The translations under genes and the position numbers were made by a program. The notes below the pieces were generated by a model. It was not told the DNA's origin, searched no databases, and worked only from the letters and a program-made list of their open reading frames with translations. 11,356 nt of DNA from Thermopetrobacter sp. (lineage in GTDB: Bacteria > Pseudomonadota > Alphaproteobacteria > Rhizobiales > Aestuariivirgaceae), in assembly GCA_011374735.1 (NCBI GenBank), contig DRPD01000390.1, positions 1-11,356 of the forward strand, given 5' to 3'. Shown here piece by piece: positions 1 to 6,804 of the stretch; position 1 is the first letter of the stretch; every line of letters begins with the position of its first letter.

Positions 1-962
1 GGCGGGCTGGCGAAATGCAGCCGCTCGCCGCTGATCGGATGGATGAAGCCCAGCTCCGCCGCGTGCAGCGCCTGCCGGTTCAAGGCCGCAAGCGCCGCGC
101 GTGCCGCATCGGAGAGCTTCGCGGCCCGCGAGGCGAAGCCCGCGCCATAGGTGGCGTCACCCAGCAGCGGGTGGCCGAGGTGCGCCATGTGCACCCGGAT
201 CTGGTGGGTGCGCCCGGTTTCCAGCCGGCAGGAGAGCAGGGCGGCGACGGCCTCTTCGCCACGGTCGGGAAATCGTTCCATGACGGTGTAATGGGTGACG
301 GCTTCCCGCCCGTCGCCGGGCCGCGCCACGGCGATCTTCTTGCGGTTGGTCGTGGCCCGCGCCAGCGGCGCGTTCACCGTGCCGCGGGCCAGCCGGGGCG
401 CGCCCCACACCAGCGCCAGATAGCGCCGCACAAGCGCCCCGTCGCGGCCGTGGGCGGCGAACTGTTCGGCCAGCCCGGCGTGCGCGGCGTCGCTCTTGGC
501 CACCACCATCAGGCCGCTGGTGTCCTTGTCCAGCCGATGCACGATGCCCGGCCGGCGCACCCCGCCGATGCCGGACAGCGAACCGCCGCAATGATGCAGC
601 AGGGCGTTGACCAGCGTGCCGTCCTCGTGCCCCGCCGCCGGATGCACCACCAGCCCGGCCGGCTTGTCGATGACGATCAGGTGGTCATCCTCGTGCACCA
701 CGGCGAGCGGGATGTCCTGGGCTTCGGGCGCCGCCGGCGTCGGCGGGGGGATCGCCACCTCGATCACGTCACCCGCCTTCAGCCGCCACCCGGCGCGCGA
801 TGCGGGCCTGTCGTTGACGCGCACCCGCCCGTCTGCGATGAGGGACTGCACGCGCCCCCGCGAGAGGTCGGCCAGCCGTTCGGCCAGCCAGCGGTCGAGC
901 CGCCCGCCGGCCTCGTCGGGGGGGACGCGAAACGAACGTATGTCGGGAGCATCATCGGTCAT
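1..962 (-). CDS. rluD: RluD-type 23S rRNA pseudouridine synthase (3' end outside window)
   Basis: This encodes a pseudouridine synthase of the RluA/RluC/RluD family. By family knowledge RluD converts uridines in helix 69 of 23S rRNA to pseudouridine during large-subunit assembly. I translated 320 codons from the ATG at 962 without meeting a stop, so the C-terminus lies beyond base 1; compared with E. coli RluD only a short tail should be missing. Residues about 20-70 form an S4 RNA-binding domain (RLDRWLAERL, then VQSLIADGRVRVN). The catalytic motif HRLDKDTSGLMVVAK begins at residue 142, with the catalytic Asp at 145. A second family motif, GRTHQIRVHMAH, begins at 250, and RQALHA lies near 296. 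The S4 domain and close match to RluD rather than RluA favour RluD; RluC is the alternative. The start codon overlaps that of the divergent gene, and only a weak GGGTGG-like ribosome site precedes it. Confidence 0.93.
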   Translation of the reverse strand, partial: MTDDAPDIRSFRVPPDEAGGRLDRWLAERLADLSRGRVQSLIADGRVRVNDRPASRAGWRLKAGDVIEVAIPPPTPAAPEAQDIPLAVVHEDDHLIVIDKPAGLVVHPAAGHEDGTLVNALLHHCGGSLSGIGGVRRPGIVHRLDKDTSGLMVVAKSDAAHAGLAEQFAAHGRDGALVRRYLALVWGAPRLARGTVNAPLARATTNRKKIAVARPGDGREAVTHYTVMERFPDRGEEAVAALLSCRLETGRTHQIRVHMAHLGHPLLGDATYGAGFASRAAKLSDAARAALAALNRQALHAAELGFIHPISGERLHFASP

Positions 963-1326
963 GGCCACCCGGGACGATAGCCGAGGACACGACGCGGCGG
1001 AAGGCGCCGCCCCGCCGCCGCCTGATCCGCGCCAGCTGCGGGTTCTGAAGACGGTGGTCGTCACCCTCGCCGTGCTGATCGTGCTGGCGCTGGCCGCCCT
1101 GGTGGCCGGCATCATCGTCAAGAGCCGCCAGCTCGTCGCCCCGGCCGCCGCGCCGCGGGACATCATCGCCCGCCTGCCGGCCGGCGCCACCGTGGAGCAT
1201 ATGGTGATGAACGGCGACCGGCTGGCCGTGCGGGTGCGGGGCGAACAGGGGGTGGAAATCCTGATGTTCGATCTGCGCAAGGGCCGCCTGCGCCAGCGCC
1301 TGAAGCTCATCCCCGCAGGAAGGTGA
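961..1326 (+). CDS. small single-pass membrane protein of unknown function (DUF6476-like)
   Basis: This is a 121-aa protein with a short hydrophilic, proline-rich N-terminus (four consecutive Pro at about 18-21), one clear transmembrane helix at about 30-53 (VVVTLAVLIVLALAALVAG), and a roughly 65-residue C-terminal domain predicted to be outside the cytoplasm. The C-terminal part (LPAGATVEHMVMNGDRLAVRV, then EILMFDLRKGRLRQRL) reads like short beta strands. It resembles small alphaproteobacterial proteins that I recall as DUF6476, but that assignment is from memory and unverified. No function is known to me. I chose the ATG at 961 because GGGAG lies 11 nt upstream and the protein then begins just before the conserved-looking 'RQLRVLK' run. 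An in-frame ATG at 940 is possible but would lie deeper in the divergent rluD gene. The gene's 3' end overlaps the convergent lipid kinase gene by 20 bp. Confidence 0.75.
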   Translation: MATRDDSRGHDAAEGAAPPPPDPRQLRVLKTVVVTLAVLIVLALAALVAGIIVKSRQLVAPAAAPRDIIARLPAGATVEHMVMNGDRLAVRVRGEQGVEILMFDLRKGRLRQRLKLIPAGR

Positions 1327-2275
1327 AGCGCGGCCCCCGGGTGACGATCACCGTTTCCTGCCCGTCCTTCAGCCACACTTCCTCGCCGTCCAGCACCAGC
1401 GGCTGCGGCGCCGTCACCTCCACCCGTCGCGGGCACAGGCTCAGCGCCCCTGCTGGCAGGCGGCGGTCTTCGCCGCCATACATGGCCACCGGCATCCAGC
1501 GCAGCAGGTTGGGCGGCGGCCAGCCGAACACCGACAGCCGCAGCGGCCCCGCGCAGCCGCCCCAGAACGGCCGCGCCCCCAGCACCACCCGGCGCAGGGT
1601 GGTCACCAGGAACGCCGTCTGCGGCCCCTCGGCGATCAGCTCGCCGTCGGCCACGATGCGCATCGGATAGGGCTTGTCGAAACGATCGTCATCGGCCATC
1701 GTCGCCGGCCGGCCGAACAGCGCCTTGCCCAGCGTCACGGCCAGCGTCGCCAGCGGCCCCAGATGACCGATGACGCCTTTTCTGTTGAAGGCGCGGATGG
1801 TGTAGAAGGTGGCCTCCGCCACCCCGCCGGCGCCGCAGAAGAAGCCATACCGCCGCCCCTGCGCGCTGTCGTGCACTTGCAGGACGGGGCGCTCCTCGCG
1901 CTTTGCGTCCGCTGACCGCCAGCCGGCCCGCGCGATGTAGTCGCGCTGCGCCGCCAGCCGCTTGTTCCGAAAGCCGATATCGCCGGCCACCATGTTGGTG
2001 GAGCCATGCGGCAGCAGGCCCAGGGCGGGAAACGGCCCGCGCCAGTTGAGCGCCAGATCGGTCAGCACCGCCTGGATGGTGCCATCGCCGCCGGAGATGA
2101 ACAGCGCCTCGATGCCCGCCTCGGCGAATTCCGCCAGCGCCGGGCCGAGATCGTCGAAATGCTCCAGCATCACCACCCGCGCCGCCGGCGCGCTCTGTCG
2201 CAGCATCGCCGCCAGCTTCCGCCCCTTGCGGTTGCCCTGAGCCGACAGCGGATTGACGATCACCCCGGCGCTCAT
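1307..2275 (-). CDS. diacylglycerol/lipid kinase family protein (DAGK catalytic domain)
   Basis: This 322-aa protein belongs to the DAGK_cat / YegS / BmrU-like lipid kinase family. By family knowledge these cytoplasmic or membrane-peripheral enzymes use ATP to phosphorylate diacylglycerol or related lipids. The N-terminal nucleotide-binding half shows VNPLSAQGNRKGRK (residues 8-20), the hallmark GGDGT (62-66), and PHGSTNMVAGDIG (89-101) in place of the usual PLGTxNDxAR loop. The C-terminal half carries the second beta-sandwich domain, ending with PLVLDGEEVW. The Ser-Thr-Asn version of the second loop is a variant, so the lipid specificity is unknown. It is the last gene of a three-gene leftward operon. 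Its ATG overlaps the stop of the permease gene (ATGA), and GGAG lies 8 nt upstream, which fixes the start. Its 3' end overlaps the convergent membrane-protein gene by 20 bp. Confidence 0.88.
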   Translation of the reverse strand: MSAGVIVNPLSAQGNRKGRKLAAMLRQSAPAARVVMLEHFDDLGPALAEFAEAGIEALFISGGDGTIQAVLTDLALNWRGPFPALGLLPHGSTNMVAGDIGFRNKRLAAQRDYIARAGWRSADAKREERPVLQVHDSAQGRRYGFFCGAGGVAEATFYTIRAFNRKGVIGHLGPLATLAVTLGKALFGRPATMADDDRFDKPYPMRIVADGELIAEGPQTAFLVTTLRRVVLGARPFWGGCAGPLRLSVFGWPPPNLLRWMPVAMYGGEDRRLPAGALSLCPRRVEVTAPQPLVLDGEEVWLKDGQETVIVTRGPRFTFLRG

Positions 2276-3348
2276 CGCACGTGCTCCACCCGCAACACCA
2301 GCGCCGCCGCCACCAGTCCCAGCACGCCGATGGGGAACCACGCCGCCATCCACGGCGGCACCAGCCCCACCTCGCCGAAGGTGGTGGCGATGCGGTCGAA
2401 AATGAAGAACGACAGGCCGATGGCGAACCCGTAGCCGAACAGATAGGTGACCAGCTTGTCGCGCCGGAAGCGCACCGCCAGCGGGATCATCGCCGCCATC
2501 ATCAGCCACGCCACCAGCAACAGGGCCAGCCGTTTGTGCCACCATGTCCGATAGACATGGACGGGCTTCAGCCCATAGCCGCCATGCGCGATGTAATGGC
2601 GCAGATCGTTCAGGGTCATCTCGTCCGGATGCCCATACTTGCTGCCGGTCATGGCGAACGACAGGTCGCCGTCATAGGGCAGGGTCTTCAGCCGCCGCAC
2701 CTGCCGGCTGCCGGGGCGGATGATGGTCACGTCGCGCAACAACCAGCCGCCGGCGCGGAATTCGGCCCGCGCCGCATGGATCTGCTGTCGCAGCAGGCCG
2801 TCGTCACCACGCCGGAAGACGATGATGTCGCGCAGCACCCGTCCACCGCGGCCGATCCGGCCCACCCGCACGATGTCGCCGCCGGCCCGCAACCAGGTGG
2901 CGCCGGAGGAATCCCGCTGATGGCTGCGAATGGCCGCGTCGCCCACCCCCCAGGCGTTCAGCACCCGCTCGCCCATCGGCGCCAGCCGGTCGCTGAGCAC
3001 GAAATGCGCCACTCCCAGCGCCAGGCCCAGCGGCAGCAGCAGGATGATCAGCCGCATCGGCGAATAGCCCGCCGCCCAGATCGCCGTCAGTTCGTTGCGG
3101 TAGCCCAGCGTGGCCAGCGACACCAGGGTGGCCAACAGCATGGCGATCGGCCAGAACAGCGACAGCATGGAGGGCAGGCGCACCCAGATGTATTGCGCCA
3201 CTCCCCAGAAGCTGTCGTTGCTGTGGTGCAGGATATTGTTGAGATAGATGATGATCTCGATGGTGATCAGGATCAGCGACATGCCGAACACCATCAGCAG
3301 GAAGTTGGTCAGGATGGCGCGGCTCAGCAACAGGGCGATATGCTTCAT
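2272..3348 (-). CDS. LptF/LptG (YjgP/YjgQ) family permease, LptG-like
   Basis: This 358-aa inner-membrane protein has the YjgP/YjgQ architecture. Three N-terminal helices (about 12-34, 60-80, 99-119) are followed by a periplasmic domain of about 145 residues (about 122-267), then three C-terminal helices (about 272-292, 299-317, 330-352). The cytoplasmic segment RNELTAIWAAGYSPMRL (84-100) matches the conserved coupling helix that contacts the ATPase LptB in LptF and LptG. LptF and LptG normally sit side by side and extract LPS into the Lpt bridge. Here only one permease is present, between a phosphoesterase and a lipid kinase, so it may be the sole lptG relocated or an extra paralogue for another lipid. 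The C-terminal 'GLVPPWMAAWFP' favours LptG over LptF. The start at 3348 has GGAG 8 nt upstream and an ATGA overlap with the phosphoesterase stop. Confidence 0.88.
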   Translation of the reverse strand: MKHIALLLSRAILTNFLLMVFGMSLILITIEIIIYLNNILHHSNDSFWGVAQYIWVRLPSMLSLFWPIAMLLATLVSLATLGYRNELTAIWAAGYSPMRLIILLLPLGLALGVAHFVLSDRLAPMGERVLNAWGVGDAAIRSHQRDSSGATWLRAGGDIVRVGRIGRGGRVLRDIIVFRRGDDGLLRQQIHAARAEFRAGGWLLRDVTIIRPGSRQVRRLKTLPYDGDLSFAMTGSKYGHPDEMTLNDLRHYIAHGGYGLKPVHVYRTWWHKRLALLLVAWLMMAAMIPLAVRFRRDKLVTYLFGYGFAIGLSFFIFDRIATTFGEVGLVPPWMAAWFPIGVLGLVAAALVLRVEHVR

Positions 3349-4238
3349 GCCGGGCGCTCCGAGTTCAGGCGCAGCGTCTCGATGGTCCGCATGGTTTCAC
3401 CATCGGCGGCCAGGGCGCGGCGGGGGACATCAAAAAACCAGCGCCCCTGGCGGCGGCCGATGGCGATCATCTGCCAGCCGGCGGCCGCGCTCCCGGCGTC
3501 GGGGCGCATCGAGGCCGACGGGGCGCTCAGGATATGGGCCACGCCACTGGCGGTGTCCAGCGTCTCATGACGCCAGCGATGCAGGTGGCCATAAAGGATC
3601 AATTCCGCGCCGGCGGCGCGCACCACCGCCTCCAGCGCGTCGGCGTCGCGCAGCGCCTTGCCGGGCTTCGTCATTCCCGGCCGCGGCGGATGATGCAATA
3701 GCACCACCCGGCACAGGCCCTTCGCCCGGCAGTCCCGCAACAGGTGCGCCAGGCGTTCAAGTTGTGGCGCACCCACGGCACCGCTCGATTCCCCCCACGG
3801 CGCCGCGTGGGTGGAATCGAGGCCGATCAGCGCCACGTTGCCGACCGCCCGCGCCCACGGCCATTCGGGCACCGCGCCACCGTGCGCGGTGGTCAATCGC
3901 GCCTTGCCGTCGCGTGTCGCCGCCCGGTCGATGTAGAAGTCGTGATTGCCCGGCACGAAGGCCAGCCCGTCCGCGCCCGCCAGCCGTCGCAGCCAGGCCG
4001 CCCCTTGCGCGTATTCCGCCGCCGCGGAGATGTTGAGCACATCGCCGGTCACCGCGATGACGCGCGGGTCGTGGGCCTGCGCGTCGGCGACGATGCGCGC
4101 CAGCGCCTCCGGCCGGTGCAGGTGGCGGCGGTTCAACCGCCACGACAGCCAGCCCAGCACGCGCTTGGAGAACAGCTCGCCGAAACGCACCCCGGCCAGC
4201 GGCAGGTGCGGATCGGTGATGTGGGCCAGGGTGATCAT
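3345..4238 (-). CDS. calcineurin-like metallophosphoesterase
   Basis: This 297-aa protein is a cytoplasmic-looking member of the calcineurin-like phosphoesterase superfamily, which uses two metal ions to hydrolyse phosphomono- or phosphodiesters. All five metal-site blocks are present: DPH (9-11, in AHITDPHLP), GD (65-66, in VTGDVLN), GNHD (97-100), HHPP (182-185) and GHLH (217-220). The substrate cannot be read from sequence. Relatives include cAMP phosphodiesterase (CpdA) and UDP-2,3-diacylglucosamine hydrolase (LpxH), but this does not look like a typical LpxH. I use the ATG at 4238 because family members usually begin just before this first strand. A TTG at 4253 would add five residues, and neither start has a convincing ribosome site. 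It is the first gene of the phosphoesterase-permease-lipid kinase operon, with a plausible promoter at 4305-4333. Confidence 0.88.
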   Translation of the reverse strand: MITLAHITDPHLPLAGVRFGELFSKRVLGWLSWRLNRRHLHRPEALARIVADAQAHDPRVIAVTGDVLNISAAAEYAQGAAWLRRLAGADGLAFVPGNHDFYIDRAATRDGKARLTTAHGGAVPEWPWARAVGNVALIGLDSTHAAPWGESSGAVGAPQLERLAHLLRDCRAKGLCRVVLLHHPPRPGMTKPGKALRDADALEAVVRAAGAELILYGHLHRWRHETLDTASGVAHILSAPSASMRPDAGSAAAGWQMIAIGRRQGRWFFDVPRRALAADGETMRTIETLRLNSERPA

Positions 4239-4304
4239 GGCGGGTGCATTCAATCGCTATCTCAAGCAGTTGCCTCAAATCGCGGCGAATGGCCGGCATC
4301 GTCA

Positions 4305-4333
4305 TGGATAGGCGGCGCCGCTGAAGGGTGCAA
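4305..4333 (-). promoter_or_regulatory. candidate sigma70-type promoter of the phosphoesterase-permease-kinase operon
   Basis: On the minus strand, TTGCAC (4333-4328) is followed by a 17-nt spacer and TATCCA (4310-4305). The -35 is good and the spacing ideal, but the -10 matches TATAAT at only three positions. Transcription would begin near 4298, leaving a leader of about 60 nt before the ATG at 4238. The -35 is the mirror image of the tRNA promoter's -35. Confidence 0.4.
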
Positions 4334-4347
4334 GAGAGTGCTTGCAC
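4328..4347. promoter_or_regulatory. perfect dyad formed by two back-to-back -35 boxes
   Basis: GTGCAAG (4328-4334), a 6-bp spacer, and CTTGCAC (4341-4347) form a perfect 7-bp inverted repeat. Each arm contains a TTGCAC -35 hexamer, one for the rightward tRNA-Glu promoter and one for the candidate leftward operon promoter. It may only reflect two similar promoters set head to head, or it may be an operator for a dimeric regulator acting on both. Confidence 0.5.
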
Positions 4348-4370
4348 TTTGCCCGGCGGCTTCCTATAGA
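4342..4370 (+). promoter_or_regulatory. sigma70-type promoter of tRNA-Glu
   Basis: TTGCAC (4342-4347), a 17-nt spacer and TATAGA (4365-4370) make the best promoter match in the window. The start would fall near 4377, in GC-rich sequence as is common for stable-RNA promoters, about 26 nt before the mature tRNA. The optimal spacing and position directly upstream of the tRNA support the call. Confidence 0.8.
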
Positions 4371-4402
4371 ATGGCCCGCGAGGCGCCGGATGACACGGCT
4401 TC

Positions 4403-4478
4403 GCCCCCATCGTCTAGTGGCCCAGGACGCCGGCCTCTCACGCCGGAAACAGGGGTTCGAGTCCCCTTGGGGGCGCCA
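4403..4478 (+). tRNA. tRNA-Glu (anticodon CTC), CCA encoded
   Basis: The sequence folds as a complete tRNA. The acceptor 5' strand GCCCCCA (4403-4409) pairs with TGGGGGC (4468-4474), followed by discriminator G4475 and an encoded CCA (4476-4478). The anticodon stem CCGGC (4430-4434) pairs with GCCGG (4442-4446) around loop CTCTCAC, putting anticodon CTC at 4437-4439, which reads GAG (Glu). The T arm contains GGGGTTCGAGTCCCC. The opening GCCCCCATCGTCTAGTGG is the usual bacterial tRNA-Glu form. It is single-copy in this window and has its own promoter at 4342-4370. I see no hairpin with a T-run after it. Confidence 0.97.
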
Positions 4479-4518
4479 GCTTCAGGCGCATGCGGCCGGG
4501 GATCGGGTAGTCAGCTCG

Positions 4519-4531
4519 TGCCAGAATGGCA
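4519..4531. promoter_or_regulatory. 13-bp palindrome TGCCA-GAA-TGGCA (possible LysR-type box)
   Basis: Perfect 5-bp arms around a 3-bp centre give the T-N11-A form with dyad symmetry typical of LysR-family regulator sites. It lies about 170 bp upstream of the transketolase start and about 40 bp after the tRNA. CbbR-type LysR regulators control tkt in some alphaproteobacteria, so a site here is plausible, but no regulator gene is visible and one palindrome this short can occur by chance. Confidence 0.25.
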
Positions 4532-4615
4532 TGCCTGCGTGGAGTCCTGAATGACGCGAGACACCAGATCACGGCCGGTGGCGGCCCCTCTGTATCCTGA
4601 CAACCCGTGTTCCGT

Positions 4616-4643
4616 TCACGCGCCGGCCCGTTGCGGCGCGTGA
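4616..4643 (+). other. 9-bp stem-loop in the transketolase upstream region
   Basis: TCACGCGCC (4616-4624) and GGCGCGTGA (4635-4643) form a perfect 9-bp GC-rich stem around a 10-nt loop. No T-run follows on either strand, so it is not a standard intrinsic terminator. It lies in the 220-bp gap between tRNA-Glu and tkt, about 55 bp before the tkt start. It could end tRNA readthrough, shape the tkt leader or bind a regulator. I found no convincing tkt promoter elsewhere in this gap; TATAGC at 4671-4676 lacks a good -35. Confidence 0.45.
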
Positions 4644-4698
4644 GACCGCCGCTAGCGGGTGCGGGGGGCGTATAGCCAATGGACACAACCGGATATTC

Positions 4699-6747
4699 AT
4701 GACCAGCACATCCTCCACCTCCGGCGCCGTCAGCGGGCGGGACATGGCCAATGCCTTGCGCATCCTGGCCGTCGACGCCATCGAGCTGGCCGCCTCCGGC
4801 CATCCCGGCATCGCCCTGGGCGCCGCCGACATCATCACCGTGCTGTTTTCGCGCTTCGTGTGCTTCGACGCGCAGGATCCGCACTGGCCGGACCGCGACC
4901 GTTTCGTGCTCTCCGCCGGTCACGGATCGGCGCTGCTCTACGCGCTGTTCAATTTGCTGGGCTACGAGGACATGCCCATCGAGGAGTTGCAACGCTTCCG
5001 CCGGCTGGACAGCCGCGCCGCCGGCCACCCGGAACACGAGCTGCTGGCCGCGGTGGAGGCCACCACCGGCCCGCTGGGCCAGGGGCTGGCCGCGGCGGTG
5101 GGCATGGCCATCGCCGAGCGCCATCTGGCGGCCCGCTTCGGCGACGACATCGTCGATCACCGCACCTGGGTGCTGGCCGGCGACGGCGACCTGATGGAGG
5201 GCATCTCGCAAGAGGCGCTGTCGCTGGCCGGCCATCTGAAGCTGGGCAAGCTGACGCTGCTGCACGACGACAACCGCATCACCATCGACGGCGACGTGGC
5301 GCTGGCCGATTCCACCAACCAGCTGGCCCGCTTCGCCGCCTCCAACTGGCATGTGCAGAGTGTCGATGGCCACGATCATGAAGCCATCGCCGCCGCCATC
5401 GAACAGGCCATGCAGGACGAGCGGCCGAGCCTCATCTCGTGCCGCACCACCATCGGCTTCGGCGCCCCGTCGCTGGCCGGCTCGGCGAAGGTGCACGGCG
5501 CCCCGCTGGGCCCCGGGGAGGTGGCGAAACTGCGCGCCGCCCTGAACTGGCCGGACACGGAGCCGTTCAAGGTGCCGACCAACATCCGCGACGCCTGGCG
5601 CCTGCTGGGCCTGCGCGGCCGCAAGGCCCGCAACCAGTGGCAGAAGCGTCTCGACAAGCTCACACCACGCCGCCGCGCCGAATTCGAGCGCCGCATGGCC
5701 GCCGAGTTGCCGGCCGACTTCCGCCCCGCCATGCGCAAGTTGCGCGCCCGCCTGACCGAAGAGGCTCCCGTCATCGCCACCCGCCAGGCGTCGGGCCGGG
5801 CGCTGGAAGTCGTCAACCAGGAGCTGCCGGAAACCATCGGCGGCTCCGCCGATCTCAGCGGCTCCAACAACACCCGCGCCGGCGCTCTCGACGACCTCAC
5901 CGCCGACGGCCCGGCCGGCCGCTATCTCCATTACGGGGTGCGCGAGCACGCCATGGCGGCCATCATGAACGGGCTGGCCCTGCACGGCGGCGTCATCCCC
6001 TATGGCGGCACTTTCCTGGTGTTTTCCGACTACATGAAGGCCGCCATCCGTCTCGCCGCCCTGATGCGCTTGCGGGTGATCCATGTGCTGACCCATGACT
6101 CCATCGGCGTCGGCGAGGACGGCCCCACCCATCAGCCGGTGGAACATCTGGCCGGCTTGCGCGCCATGCCGCGCCTGCTGGTGTTCCGCCCCGCCGACGC
6201 GGTGGAGACGGCCGAATGCTGGCAACTGGCCGTGCAGCGCCAGGACCGGCCCTCCGTGCTGGCCCTGACCCGCCAGCCGGCACCGCCGGTGCGCACCCGG
6301 GTGGAGAAGAGCAACCTGTGCCTGCACGGCGCCTATGAGCTGGCCGGCAGCGGCAACGGCGGCAGCGACGCGGTGATCTTCGCCTCCGGTTCGGAGGTGG
6401 CGTTGGCCTTGAAGGCGCGCCAAATCGTCGAGGAAGCGGGCTTCGCCGTGCGCGTCGTCTCCGTGCCGTGCATGGAGCTGTTCGACGAGCAGGACGAGGA
6501 ACACCGGCGCCGCATCATCGGCGGCGAGCGGGTGCGCGCCGCCATCGAGGCCGGGGTGCGCGACGGCTGGTGGCGCTTCATCGGCCGCGATGACATCTTC
6601 ATCGGCATGCGCGACTTCGGCGCCTCCGCCCCGGCCGGGGATCTGTTCGCCCATTTCGGCATCACCGCCGAGGCGCTGGCCGAGGCGCTGATGCAGCGAT
6701 TGCGGGCGGAATCGGCCGAAGCGCGGGAGGAGGGATCGGGAACGTGA
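4699..6747 (+). CDS. tkt: transketolase
   Basis: This 682-aa cytosolic enzyme transfers two-carbon ketol units between sugar phosphates in the non-oxidative pentose phosphate pathway (and the Calvin cycle where present), using thiamine diphosphate and a divalent metal. The N-terminal cofactor domain shows SGHPG (33-37), GHPE (109-112), TTGPLGQG (122-129), the metal/pyrophosphate motif GDGDLMEG (161-168) with DDN (190-192), and HGAPLG (266-271). The middle pyrimidine-binding domain shows GGSADL (381-386), YGVREH (412-417, with the catalytic Glu at 416) and HDSIGVGEDGPTHQPVE (466-482). The C-terminal domain shows SEVALAL and FGASAPA. Length is near the usual 660-680, and all the key residues I checked are present. 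The start at 4699 gives the normal short N-terminal lead, though the ribosome site is weak; an ATG at 4744 is the alternative. Confidence 0.96.
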   Translation: MTSTSSTSGAVSGRDMANALRILAVDAIELAASGHPGIALGAADIITVLFSRFVCFDAQDPHWPDRDRFVLSAGHGSALLYALFNLLGYEDMPIEELQRFRRLDSRAAGHPEHELLAAVEATTGPLGQGLAAAVGMAIAERHLAARFGDDIVDHRTWVLAGDGDLMEGISQEALSLAGHLKLGKLTLLHDDNRITIDGDVALADSTNQLARFAASNWHVQSVDGHDHEAIAAAIEQAMQDERPSLISCRTTIGFGAPSLAGSAKVHGAPLGPGEVAKLRAALNWPDTEPFKVPTNIRDAWRLLGLRGRKARNQWQKRLDKLTPRRRAEFERRMAAELPADFRPAMRKLRARLTEEAPVIATRQASGRALEVVNQELPETIGGSADLSGSNNTRAGALDDLTADGPAGRYLHYGVREHAMAAIMNGLALHGGVIPYGGTFLVFSDYMKAAIRLAALMRLRVIHVLTHDSIGVGEDGPTHQPVEHLAGLRAMPRLLVFRPADAVETAECWQLAVQRQDRPSVLALTRQPAPPVRTRVEKSNLCLHGAYELAGSGNGGSDAVIFASGSEVALALKARQIVEEAGFAVRVVSVPCMELFDEQDEEHRRRIIGGERVRAAIEAGVRDGWWRFIGRDDIFIGMRDFGASAPAGDLFAHFGITAEALAEALMQRLRAESAEAREEGSGT

Positions 6748-6775
6748 CGCCCACCATGTTTTTGCCACACCCGTC

Positions 6776-6804
6776 GCCCAGAAGCGGTTTTCCACCGCTT
6801 GGGC
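6776..6804. repeat. imperfect palindrome between tkt and the ThiE-like gene
   Basis: GCCC (6776-6779) with AAGCGG (6782-6787) pairs with CCGCTT (6795-6800) and GGGC (6801-6804). The ten-pair stem has a 2-nt bulge and a TTTTCCA loop. No T-run follows on the plus or minus strand, so it is a poor intrinsic terminator. Its AAGCGGTTTTCC core resembles dispersed intergenic palindromes I recall in alphaproteobacterial genomes, and a single window cannot show whether it is repeated. It may instead stabilise the 3' end of the tkt message. Confidence 0.4.

Noticed and set aside
15..980. 321-codon plus-strand open frame opposite rluD
   Set aside because: The minus strand encodes every RluD motif in one uninterrupted frame; the plus frame has none and is Arg/Gly/His-biased.
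2281..3570. 429-codon plus-strand open frame opposite the LptG-like permease
   Set aside because: It is rich in His/Gln/Arg with no recognisable domain, and is the mirror of hydrophobic membrane-helix codons on the real strand.
4527..4542. TGGCAT followed by GC-rich sequence as a sigma54 (-24/-12) promoter
   Set aside because: The TGGC element is present but no TTGC follows at the required spacing.
4479..4698. tRNA-Glu 3' end as an integration (att) site with a mobile element
   Set aside because: No integrase, no direct repeat of the tRNA end in the window, and the downstream genes are housekeeping with unchanged composition.
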